Assembly (NCBI RefSeq): GCF_021917145.1
Contig: NC_061062.1
Span: forward strand, 657,780 to 721,779
Direction of reading: 5' to 3'
Length of the DNA stretch: 64,000 bases
Origin: Hypomesus transpacificus
Taxonomy: Eukaryota > Chordata > Actinopteri > Osmeriformes > Osmeridae
Shown here: in pieces, positions 39,300 through 50,000 of the stretch
How positions within the stretch are numbered: position 1 is the first letter of the stretch
How the letters are laid out: each line of letters starts with the position of its first letter
The notes under the pieces: generated by a model
The model's database searches: none
What the model was told of the DNA's origin: nothing
Seen by the model: only the letters and a program-made list of their open reading frames with translations
Position numbers and translations under genes: made by a program

Positions 39300-40683
39300 G
39301 TCTCTCTCCCTCCCTCTCTCTCTCTCTCTGTGGTGCTCTGTCAGGCAGGGCTGCTCTGTCAGGACAGAGATCAACTCTAAGTCTGCTTGTTTCATTCAGA
39401 CTACAGTAGCCGGCCCTCAAACAGCAGCTTCTCTTAAAAAAGCTAGAGCCCCTGTTTCCTGCCCCCCCCCCCCCCCCCCCCCCCAGACCCAGACAGTCAG
39501 GGCTTATCTCCAGCCCCCGGGCCCCAGCCCACAGCCCACAGCCCCCAGGCCCAGTCTCCAGAAGAACCCCCTCCACTGTGCTCCACTCATCTCATAAAGA
39601 AGCTTTTGTGCCGATGAACTGTTTTTTGATCGTTGTTTTGAGACGGAAAGATGATTTATGAAATGAAAGTGCTGCCGGAGGACAGAGAAATTGAGCGGAG
39701 CTCTTCCAGATGTGTGATTAAGTTAAACAGCCCAGGAGGGGGAGGGGGGAGGGGGGGAGGGGGAGGGGCTGAGTCCAGCCGGTGACTCACACGTATCCGT
39801 AGGGACAGGTCTTGGCACAGGTCAAAGGTCGACACGTGGGCACTCTGCACTCGCACACCTCGCACCCCAGTTCGTCCTTCTCGTATCCCATGGGGCATTG
39901 CAGGGAGCAGTACCTACCCAGGTCGGGGCAGGAGTCATCTGGAAAAGATAACACACAGGTCATCTGACCGGACACGCCCATCCGTCATCACCATGGTTAC
40001 CACAGATCCTGTCAGCTGAGTATTCCGCACCACTGCAGGCAGTAGTCATGGAGACCCTTCTGCCCTGTGAGGGAGGTGTGTGTGAGAGAGGAGACTCACT
40101 GGTGATGCAGTGGCAGAGCAGGCAGCCGTGGTGGTCCTGCTGGAAGCCGAGCGGGCAGTCTGGGGCGGACAGGGAGCAGTGCTCCAGCGGGGGGCACACA
40201 GCTGGGCTCAGGGTCTCATAGGACGGCTCTGAGGGGGGGGACATCTACCATGAGCTCAGCGGTTAGAGCATCTGACTGCTCATCAAAAAGTTGCAGGTTC
40301 AAACCTGCAACTCCCTTGCCCTGGATAAATACATTGTTAAATACATTGTGTGTGTACATTGACAGTAGCCTGGAGGAGAGACAGACATGGGCAGTCAGAG
40401 CAGGGCAGGCTGGGCTCTGAGCAGTACAGTAACAGGTACTAAACAGGTTTCATAGATGCTCCACGTGTACAAACCCACAACAGCACTTTGGAGTGGAAGT
40501 CCCCTCCCTCCCTCCCTCCCTCCCGCTTCTTGTCAACACCACGCCACGTTCTACCCAACGAGCTGTAACTAATTAGAAGCACAAAAAAGTTATCCATTCC
40601 AATTAAGAGGACGCCTGGCCGGGCCCTGGCAGGGTGACCTGGGGACCCCGGAGACTGACCAACGCTTGTGTGTGTGTATAGTC

Positions 40684-40718
<35 letters not shown>

Positions 40719-40926
40719 GTGCCTTCACAGAAGGGGCAGCACTCTCCAGGGATCTTGACAGGGTTGTGGCAGCTTTGCTTGCAGGCCATGGCGGTACAGT
40801 GAGGCTCTCCATCCACACACTGGCAGAAGGTGCAGTCATCCTCCTTCCAACGCTCCTCGTGGGCCCGCAGCACGTTGTTCACCCAGCAGCTGGCCTCCGC
40901 ACTGTCCAGCGCCAGCAGCTCCACGT
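31434..40926 (-). CDS. crim1: Cysteine-rich transmembrane BMP regulator 1 (crim1-like), 3' ten exons
   Basis: CRIM1 is a type I membrane protein that binds BMP precursors. Exons (high to low): 40723-40926 VWC; 40100-40228 antistasin; 39791-39938 antistasin pair; 37677-37798 antistasin; 36179-36400 VWC; 35545-35754 VWC; 33956-34171 VWC; 32658-32783 Thr-rich stalk; 32047-32225 transmembrane; 31434-31616 tail with TAA. Phases fit at every junction (about 579 residues). The helix is AAWILAGLLLAIVVLLVVALLI, quoted in part; a cytoplasmic tail of about 77 residues follows, close to the family's length. VWC exons show the CxxCxC and CCPxC patterns. VWC plus antistasin plus one helix is specific to CRIM1. 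The signal peptide, IGFBP domain and first VWC are missing, lost at the assembly gap. The first exon listed ends in a GC, not GT, donor. Confidence 0.88.
32335..32460 (-). repeat. 16-bp tandem repeat, crim1 intron
   Basis: About seven units of ccttccttacagtac/gaa. It lies between the stalk and transmembrane exons. A pure C-run of about 20 bases lies at 32587-32604. Confidence 0.85.
33525..33960 (-). repeat. 53-bp minisatellite copying a VWC exon end and donor
   Basis: Eight further copies, at exactly 53-base steps, of the last bases of the VWC exon 33956-34171 (encoding GQCCPHCL) plus its donor GTGAGTG. On the plus strand each shows ctcacccagacagtgagggc. One extra copy would shift the frame. 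Confidence 0.95.
34195..34355 (-). repeat. Short repeat upstream of the third post-antistasin VWC exon
   Basis: About seven imperfect units of ctccagtctgggttaggacc, 22-23 bases, in the crim1 intron before the exon at 33956-34171. Confidence 0.85.
35165..35545 (-). repeat. Minisatellite copying a VWC exon donor, 12 extra copies
   Basis: The real junction is CCCAG|GTACTG at 35545/35544. Downstream on the minus strand, twelve further AGGTACTGTAGCTAGC-type units occur at intervals of about 21-43 bases, nearly all as CCAG|GTACT or TCAG|GTACT. Spacers are made of tagcacagc or taacacagc. Confidence 0.93.
37614..37672 (-). repeat. (TG)n microsatellite next to a crim1 donor
   Basis: A long pure TG run ends a few bases from the donor GTAACA of the antistasin exon 37677-37798. 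Confidence 0.95.
38121..38500 (+). mobile_element. hAT-like non-autonomous element, one end only
   Basis: The sequence cagtgtttcccacacatag, followed by gtggcggtgcgccacag, is the usual start of a common teleost hAT-type element. I could not find the opposite terminal repeat (gggaaacactg), so the right boundary is a guess. It lies in the crim1 intron 37799-39790. Confidence 0.4.
38680..38965 (-). repeat. 41-bp minisatellite, crim1 intron
   Basis: About seven units carrying agagacagcagctccacc and agaggcctgctctgtgta. A (TC)n run of about 70 bases follows at 39167-39240, and a 20-base C-run at 39464-39484. Confidence 0.93.
40249..40312 (+). mobile_element. tRNA-derived SINE head
   Basis: A-box-like tgagctcagcggttagagca (40251-40270) and B-box ggttcaaacc (40296-40305) sit in a hairpin like a T arm. 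There is no paired acceptor stem, so this is a tRNA-derived SINE promoter rather than a functional tRNA gene. Confidence 0.5.
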
Positions 40927-41087
40927 CTGGGGGCACACATCAATACACACACACATGAATACACACACACATGAATACACACACACATGAATACACACAC
41001 ATTAAGAGAGAGAGGAACCTGGTCCCCCACCAGGACCAGCGGAGGCTCAGGATGACAAGAGCCAGACCAGGAGAGGCTGTTAGCTGG

Positions 41088-41205
41088 CCTCACTGTGGGG
41101 AAGGGATGTGTGTTAGCTGGCCTCACTGTGGGGAAGGGATGTGTGTTAGCTGGCCTCACTGTGGGGAAGGGATGTGTGTTAGCTGGCCTCACTGTGGGGA
41201 AGGGA
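41088..41205 (-). repeat. 33-bp minisatellite cut by the assembly gap
   Basis: About 3.6 units of gttagctggcctcactgtgg plus ggaagggatgtgt, ending exactly at the first N. On the crim1 sense strand each unit holds tcccttccccacag, an acceptor-like string. The gap probably exists because the array could not be assembled. Confidence 0.9.
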
Positions 41206-41705
41206 NNNNNNNNNNNNNNNNNNNNNNNNNNNNNNNNNNNNNNNNNNNNNNNNNNNNNNNNNNNNNNNNNNNNNNNNNNNNNNNNNNNNNNNNNNNNNNN
41301 NNNNNNNNNNNNNNNNNNNNNNNNNNNNNNNNNNNNNNNNNNNNNNNNNNNNNNNNNNNNNNNNNNNNNNNNNNNNNNNNNNNNNNNNNNNNNNNNNNNN
41401 NNNNNNNNNNNNNNNNNNNNNNNNNNNNNNNNNNNNNNNNNNNNNNNNNNNNNNNNNNNNNNNNNNNNNNNNNNNNNNNNNNNNNNNNNNNNNNNNNNNN
41501 NNNNNNNNNNNNNNNNNNNNNNNNNNNNNNNNNNNNNNNNNNNNNNNNNNNNNNNNNNNNNNNNNNNNNNNNNNNNNNNNNNNNNNNNNNNNNNNNNNNN
41601 NNNNNNNNNNNNNNNNNNNNNNNNNNNNNNNNNNNNNNNNNNNNNNNNNNNNNNNNNNNNNNNNNNNNNNNNNNNNNNNNNNNNNNNNNNNNNNNNNNNN
41701 NNNNN
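41206..41705. other. Assembly gap of exactly 500 N
   Basis: The run is 500 bases, which looks like a fixed placeholder. The crim1 5' exons are missing on its left and the dnajc17 3' exons on its right. Confidence 0.98.
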
Positions 41706-43200
41706 CTCCTTCACTCTCTGTGTGTCTACGTGAAAAGCTTCAGTAAACCAAGTTCTGGTACAAAACTGGGGAAGGAGAGGATGGGGGAGGAGAGGAGAAG
41801 ATGGGGAGGAGACGCTGGGGGACTTGGCCTGGCCTGGGTGGCTGCAGTAAAAGGGATCTTTGTCAGCTGCAGTGATAATGATACAGGAGGGAATCAGGGC
41901 TTCTGGGCTAGTGGAGATGTCAATTCTGAGATGTTCTCAAGGTACAAGCACACAGCCTGTGCTTGGTACAGAGCGTCACCTGACATACAGTTCCTTCCTC
42001 AGCAAAGGAGGGAAGCAGGGAGGGAGAGAGGCAGGGAGGGAGGCAGGGAGGCAGGGAAGCAGGGAGGGAGAGAGGGAGGGAGGCAGGGAGGGAGGGAAGC
42101 AGGGAGGGAGAGAGGGAGGGAGGCAGGGAGGGAGGGACTCCCAGACTGTGTGTCTATGGGAACAGGACAAGCCAGTACTACAGTGGGTTTGAGGACAGTG
42201 TGGTGGGCCAAGAGTGACAAAAGGAGAGTCTCTCTAGACCTCTATTTCACTAATCCAAATATTTTAATGTCTTCTTTTCCCTTCAGAGGACACGTAACCG
42301 GGAGAGGGTCCAAAACACACACGCAGTCTCACACACGTACTCTATGGATGTACCCCCCCCCCCCCCCCACACACACACACACACACACACACAAGCTGCC
42401 ACTCAACCAAACTTGCCCTCCAAGACATCGTTGAATGTTTTTTTTTCTTTCACTCTTTCTCTAGGAAAAAACCCTGACTAAACTCATTTTCCCACAATCC
42501 TTTGACCCTGCCTGCTCGTGCCTGCTCCTGAGTGCGTGCGGAGGACAGATTGAGGAGCTGTCATCTTTTTTTAGGGTTCCTGACGTCAGTGACACTGCAC
42601 CGGCACCATTCTCATCCGCTCTCCTCATCCCTACCCTGCCTCACCCCCACCCAGCCTCCACCCACCAGGACTCCCCCTAGCAGTGAACTGAACAAGGTGG
42701 TAGCAGCTTGCATGAGAAGAGCACATTTCAGACGACTCCCCTGGCCCTGATAAACCCTCCTGGTAACAGGGGGATGTAACAATGGCGTGCACCGGTTTAA
42801 GAGGGCAATAGCAACATTGCCCATAGCATTTGTTGCTGCAGCAACATTTTATGGGGCTTGTTTAAAGGGCAAAATAAGAAACATGTAACCCAGTGAAGTC
42901 ATGCAGACCTCAGAGTATGCTGAACTGGAGAGAGCTGGTCTGAGAGACAGATAAGACCTGCTGTCTCACCCCTCACAGCCTGTCTCAACCCACACAGCCT
43001 GTCTCAACCCACACAGCCTGTCTCACCCCTCACAGCCTGTCTCAACCCACACAGCCTGTCTCACCCCACACAGCCTGTCTCACCCCTCACAGCCTGTCTC
43101 ACCCCTCACAGCCTGTCTCACCCCTCACATGTTGTCTCACCACCTTTCTCCAGTAACATTTCCACTTGAAACAGGACATCAAGGATGAAAGTCTTTAATG
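41706..43200. other. No recognisable gene; low-complexity sequence
   Basis: I searched both strands for the DNAJC17 RRM and C-terminal exons and for CRIM1 N-terminal exons and found neither. It holds a GGGA/GGCA repeat (42003-42140), C and CA runs (42353-42392), and a 19-bp repeat cctcacagcctgtctcacc (42960-43130). Confidence 0.6.
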
Positions 43201-43227
43201 TTATGCTTCCATGAGAAGACACAGACT

Positions 43228-44089
43228 TTACTGAGAGACCCACCTTACTGAAGAGAGACCCACCTTACTGAGGAGAGACCCACCTAACTGAGGAGAGACC
43301 CACCTTACTGAGGAGAGACCCACCTTACTGAGGAGAGACCCACCTTACTGAGGAGAGACCCACCTAACTGAGGAGAGACCCACCTTACTGAGGAGAGACC
43401 CACCTTACTGAGGAGAGACCCACCTTACTGAAGAGAGACCCACCTTACTGAGGAGAGACCCACCTTACTGAGGAGAGACCCACCTTACTGAGGAGAGACC
43501 CACCTAACTGAGGAGAGACCCACCTTACTGAGGAGAGACCCACCTTACTGAGAGACCCACCTTACTGAGGAGAGACCCACCTTACTGAGGAGAGACCCAC
43601 CTTACTGAGGGGAGACCCACCTTACTGAGGAGAGACCCACCTTACTGAGAGACCCACCTTACTGAGGAGAGACCCACCTTACTGAGGAGAGACCCACCTA
43701 ACTGAGGAGAGACCCACCTTACTGAGGAGAGACCCACCTTACTGAGAGACCCACCTTACTGAGGAGAGACCCACCTTACTGAGGAGAGACCCACCTTACT
43801 GAGGAGAGACCCACCTTACTGAGGAGAGACCCACCTTACTGAGGGGAGACCCACCTTACTGAGGAGAGACCCACCTTACTGAGAGACCCACCTTACTGAG
43901 GAGAGACCCACCTTACTGAGGAGAGACCCACCTTACTGAGGAGAGACCCACCTTACTGAGGGGAGACCCACCTTACTGAGGAGAGACCCACCGTACTGAG
44001 GAGAGACCCACCTTACTGAGGAGAGACCCACCTTACTGAGGTGACCCACCTTACTGAAGAGAGACCCACCTTAGTGAAGATAGACCCAC
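43228..44089 (-). repeat. 20-bp minisatellite copying the dnajc17 exon 8 end and donor
   Basis: About 40 units. On the minus strand each reads ctcagtaag|gtgggtct, which is the last bases of exon 8 plus its donor. Some units are 14 bases or carry gttaggtggg variants. The array directly follows the exon. Confidence 0.95.
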
Positions 44090-47000
44090 CTTACTGAGGA
44101 GAGCAGAGAGGACATCTTGAGAGTAATCCCCATCTGTGTCATCCTGCTTTTTACATTTCCACTTCAACTGGAAGAGAAAAGAAACAGTCAGTGCACAGGA
44201 CACAACCTAGACCAGCCTTCTCCCCTCCCCTGTCTATGACCTGCATGTGGAACAGTCTAACCCTCTCAGCGGGGGGGGGGGGGGGGGGGGGGGGGGTCCA
44301 GCACTGTTCACTGTCAAAGAAATTACCCTTCCATTTTTGGCAATCATTATTTGTCAAATGCTGTCTTCTTCCAGGGTCCAGGATAACCTTGAAGTCCACT
44401 CATCATCTCTCAGGCGAGGGGGATGCCCAGGGCCTAGCCTGCTCCAACACTTTACAGGAATACTTCTGTTACTGATAGTCTAAACAACCTAATGGAGATT
44501 GGAGTTCTCTGGCTGGACAAACACACACGTGTCTCCAGTTGTAGATTTGAAATCTTGGACCGGGAACCAGTAAAGAACGGGAAGGGTTTCAAAACCAAAC
44601 ACACTGTCACACCAACAAACTCCAGGCAGACAAATGTCCTGGTCTTAGAATCTGTTGTTCTGTGCAGAAGGAGACTGATTAATGAACAAGGACCAGTAAT
44701 ATTATTCAGTTGCATTAGGACAAGGTATCAAGGATAAAGGATCTCCAGTTAACCTAAACCTAAAACGTAACTGATTTGTCATAATTATAAAATGTTCTGT
44801 TTGGAAATTTATCTTGTGGGATTTATTTTGGCACAAAGTGAAAGATTAAGTTCTTATCATTTACTGTGAACACATAGCTCTGTGCTGGAACACAAGGAAA
44901 CAGCAGTGCTCTCACGGCAGAGGTCATTACAGACTTAGCCAGACATCAAAAAGCTATTCAGATGTCCTGTATTTGGTCTCATCAATACTGCAGTAGAACA
45001 CCCTTAAACCTGTGTGCTGGTGTACTTAGTGAACATGTTGAGCCTCAGAAACAGCAGGGCCAGAGCAAGCCAGCCTTCCCATCATGCCTATCTTCCTTCA
45101 ACACAAACGAAGCCGTTTTTGAGAGGATACACTGATCCCGATGGCTATCGGACATTTGAACAAGATTAAATATCTAAACACATTAGCTAACCTCCCTGGT
45201 GTGCTTTAATGCAGGGGAACTGGGTGAGTTCCAGAGGACAGAGAATAAGGCCTCTCTGTACGTAGTTACTGCCCTCCTGACGACGGCCTCCGTGGAGGAA
45301 GGCTACGTGCAGCTTTAGGGGAGAGGGGAGGGCTCTCATATACACTCCAAATGTCTTTGGTTTCAGCTGAACTCCGCTAGCATACAGCATGAAATACCTT
45401 GGAGGTTAGGAACATGTTTTACTCAATATACAGATTCCTCAATGTGGAGACCCCCCCCATCAGTCCCTCCCTCCATTCCTCCTCTCCCACAAGAACCCTG
45501 ACCCTAACCAGGGCTCCTGAGCCCCTCCCCTGACTGATCCCAGAACCTCTTACTTTTAATTTAGGGGTCACGTTGCTCTTGGAGAGTTGGTTGCTCTTGG
45601 AATCTGAGCTCGTGAGAAGAGGAGACAGAAAGACAGAAGATTATTCATCCAAACAAACAGACAAACACCCGGTGTGGTCGGGGAAGGCGGTGCCCCCTGG
45701 GCTGCAGGAGAGAGCAGCCTCTGTGTGGATCCAGACAGCCACCCTCTCTTCGGGCCGCTGGTCACTGTGGTTCCAGTGGTAGCTGTCTGCTAGTCCCACC
45801 ATGCTGGCTCTGGCTCCAGCCTGCTGGCCTGGAGCACGCTCTCCTCCAGGGGGGGGCCTGCTAGCGTGCGAGCAGAGGGGGAAGACGTGCTGACCTGGGC
45901 CAGCCCCACACCTCCCTCAGGAAGAGGCCAGTAGAGCCCGTTATCGGCCGATATTACGCACTTTCCAAACTATCGGTATCAGCATTTATAATGGCTTTAT
46001 ATGGGGTTATTGTATTCCTCTGTTCTGTTGTGACAATAAAACAAACAAGTTTATTTTTAAACTGCATCATCATATTATTTTAGTGAAGACTCATAAAAAA
46101 ATAACAGGAGTCAGATGCCTGAGTGGTTAGGGAATCGGGCTATCAATCAGAAGGTTGCCAGTTCGATACCCGCCCATGCAAAATGACGATGTGTCCTTTG
46201 GCAAGGCACTTCACCCTACTTGACTCGGGGGAATGTCCATGTACTTACTTCAAGTCGCTCTGGATAAGTGTGTCTGCTAAAAATGTAAACTACAAATTAC
46301 TAATGTTGGGGAATTCAGTTTGTTTTGTCATGTGTGATATATATATATACATATATATATGTCGGCCGATATATCGGAATATTGGATTTTTAAAACAGCA
46401 AATATTCGTATCGGTATCGGCCTTAAAAATCATTTTTTGGTCGGGCTCTAGAGGCCAGCCCCCTCAGGGAGAGGCCAGCCTCCCTTTACGAGCCCCTCAG
46501 TCCTGCTCAGTCAGCCATCCAAACAAACAGCCTCTTTCTCTTCGTATGTTAATACATCATTTCATTGACAGAGGAGGTTGTGTGTGTGTGTGTTACCCGT
46601 GTGTGTGCAGCCTGTGTTGTGTGTGTGTCCTTGTCTCTCTCTCTGGATTTGCTCCTTGATCAGTCTCTGTTCCTCCTGCAGCTGCCTGGAGCCCTCCTCC
46701 CTGAGACGGGCTATCTGGAGCGAGCACACACACACACACACACAGTTACCCAACACACACTCACAGTTACCCCACACACACACACACAGTTACCCCCCAC
46801 ACACACACAGTTACCCCACACACACACAGTTACCCCACACACACACAGTTACCCAACACACCCACCCCCACACACAGTTACCCCACACAGACACACAGTT
46901 ACCCAACACACCCACACACGCACCCACCCCCACACACAGTTACCCCACACAGACACACAGTTACCCAACACACACACACACGCACCCACCCCCACACACA

Positions 47001-50000
47001 CAAGCACACACAGTTAATTTCATATGACCTGACAACAACAAAACATGCAAATGGTTGTCATATCCTAATTTCAGTTTTTAATCTAACTGGATAACTTATT
47101 TGTTTGTTTCACGCAGATGACAGAACACTGCCACCTACTGGTAATACCCCACATCTCCACATGGAGCTGGGATTACATGCAATTAGTCAAATAAGCACAA
47201 GTCATGATTCACCTCTTAAGCCTCCCAAACATTTCTGCAGCATGGACTTTAAAGGCAAAGCACATGAAATCATGCCATCTCATGGAGTGGATGGGTTAGG
47301 GATAGTTAGCTACTAGTGGATGGGTAATAACCACATGACCCCAGTCAGGCACGGCTGGGACTTGGTTCCAAGCCCAAGTTTCTGCTGGATTTCATGTGTT
47401 TTTTGTAATGTACAAGATGTTAAGCGAGCGTGCATATACTGTGTGCGTGTGCGTGTGCTGTGTGTGCGGTGTGTGTATATGCTGTGAGTGTGTGTAAACA
47501 TCCTACCTCTTCCTCAAGTGTTCTAGTGATCTTCACCTCATCCTGGCTCTGGGCCTCAGCCTGTCGCTCCCTGGCCTCTAAATCTGGAACACACACACAC
47601 TCACAGTTGACTGTACGGCGGTACATGGTGCTGTGGGAGAGGGCGCTGTGGGACAGGGGGCTGTGGGACAGGGGGCTGTGGGACAGGGCGCTGTGGGACA
47701 GGGTGCTGTGGGACAGGGCGCTGTGGGACAGGGTGCTGTGGGACAGGGGGCTGTGGGACAGGGTGCTGTGGGACAGGGTGCTGTGGGACAGGGCGCTGTG
47801 AGACAGGGGGCTGTGGGACAGGGCGCTGTGGGACAGGGCGCTGTGGGACAGGGCGCTGTGAGACATGGCGCTGTGGGACAGGGCGCTGTGGGACAGGGCG
47901 CTGTGGGATAGGGCGCTGTGGGACATGGTGCTGTGGGACATGGTGCTGTGGGACAGGGGGCTGTGGGACAGGGCGCTGTGGGACAGGGTGCTGTGGGACA
48001 GGGCGCTGTGAGACAGGGGGCTGTGGGACAGGGCGCTGTGGGACAGGGCGCTGTGGGACAGGGCGCTGTGAGACATGGCGCTGTGGGACAGGGCGCTGTG
48101 GGAAAGGGCGCTGTGGGACAGGGCGCTGTGGGACATGGTGCTGTGGGACATGGTGCTGTGGGACAGGGGGCTGTGGGACAGGGCCCTGTGGGACAGGGGG
48201 CTGTGGGACAGGGGGCTGTGGGACAGGGCCCTGTGGGACAGGGCGCTGTGGGACAGCACTGAGAGAGCTCACCAAGCTTGATCTTCTTCCTCTTGTCATC
48301 CAGGTTCCTGTTCCTCAGCTCTGCCTGCTTCTTGGCAGCACACACCTGGTCGTAGGCAGCCTGGCACACGGTACATGGCCTCCATCAGTAACAATGCAAC
48401 AGTGTGTCTGTGTGTGTGTGTGTGTGTGGGGGGGGGGTGGGGGGGAGGTACCCTAGCTGCAGCATCCGTCAGAACCTCCAGAGCCTGGGACAGCTGGTGG
48501 AACAGGTCAGCTGGGAGGAGAGAAGATGGCCATCAGCAAGATGACACATCACATTACTTGGAAAAGTCCAAGCATATATCTGTGGCATGTCAGCTCTAAA
48601 CAACAACATGGAACAACATGGTTAACATCGTACAAAAGTCACAGTCATTAGAAGTGTGTCAGCTCTTAACACGGGAGGGGGGGTGAGGGGGGTGGAGGGG
48701 AGATGAGGGAGGTGGAGGGGAGGGGAGGGGAGGTGAGGGAGAGCGGGGAGGTGGAGGGGAGGTGAGGGAGAGCGGGGAGGTGGAGGGGAGGTGAGGGAGA
48801 GCGGAAAGGTGGAGGGGAGGTGGAGGGGAGGTGGGGGAGAGCTGGGGAGGTGAGGGAGAGCGGGAGAGGTGGAGGGGGGGTTGCGTGTGTAGGAGGGAAG
48901 GAGGCGAGGTGTGTGTGCTCTGACTGGCGTCTCCGTGCCAACGCGGACCAGCGACTGACATAAACGTTTCCTCCGTTAAAAGGTGCCTTATAACGTAGCA
49001 GGGCTTGGGTTACCCCACCATGTAGCAGGGCTTGGGTTACCCCACCATGTAGCAGGGCTTGGGTTACCCCACCATGTAGCAGGGCTTGGGTTACTCCACC
49101 ATGTAGCAGGGCTTGGGTTACCCCACCATGTAGCAGGGCTTGGGTTACCCCACCATGTAGCAGGGCTTGGGTTACCCCACCATGTAGCAGGGCTTGGGTT
49201 ACCCACCATGTAGCAGGGCTTGGGTTACCCCACCATGTAGCAGGGCTTGGGTTACCCCACCATGTAGCAGGGCTTGGGTTACCCACCATGTAGCAGGGCT
49301 TGGGTTACCCCACCATGTAGCAGGGCTTGGGTTACCCACCATGTAGCAGGGCTTGGGTTACCCACCATGTAGCAGGGCTTGGGTTACCCACCATGTAGCA
49401 GGGCTTGGGTTACCCCACAGCTCACTGAGATTCCATGGTGCCTCGTCAGCACAGGGTGTCAACATGCTGGAGGTGGGGGGGGGGCGGACATGACCCCCCA
49501 ACTCACCTCGTCCCCCCCGCCCTCCCTTCCTTGGGCTCTTCCCCCTCTCGCGTGAGGGGACTAAATCTGTGCATGTGAGCGAGAGGCTTTCTAGCCATCT
49601 CCTGCTCATTTCTGGGAAATACACCCTCCTTCTCAGCCCCCTCTATTACCCCCTCGTTTCCCATTTTTCCTGACTTAATCAGGAATTGTTAGGGGGCATC
49701 CAGCAACCGCGCAGACCTCAGCAGAACACATGCCTTGGATGGCTCGTCTCTGGGCCAGTTGTTGTTTTTTATTGTTGTACTGACATTTCCGATATCCGGC
49801 CTGCTAGCCTGCTAGCTGGTGAGTGAGGTGGGGTTGGGCGCTGGGTGTCGACCAGGGGAGGCGGTAGGGCATCAGGGGAGGTGGGGGAACTGGGAAACGA
49901 CCTCTTGGCTCACCGGCTTTTGGGTTGTCTGGGTTCTTGTCTGGGTGGCACGTCAGGGCTTTCTGTCGATACGCTTTCTTGACCTGGAAGAGAAGGAGAC

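Noticed and set aside
40249..40312. Functional tRNA gene
   Set aside because: A and B boxes are present but no paired acceptor stem, and the body continues like a SINE.
40971..42434. A 487-codon ORF spanning the N run
   Set aside because: Most of it is Ns. The flanking codons come from repeats.
47420..48369. Long ORFs on both strands (HSALS, CPTAP, GQGAV repeats)
   Set aside because: A 15-bp repeat leaves all frames open. Only the two dnajc17 exons at the edges are real.
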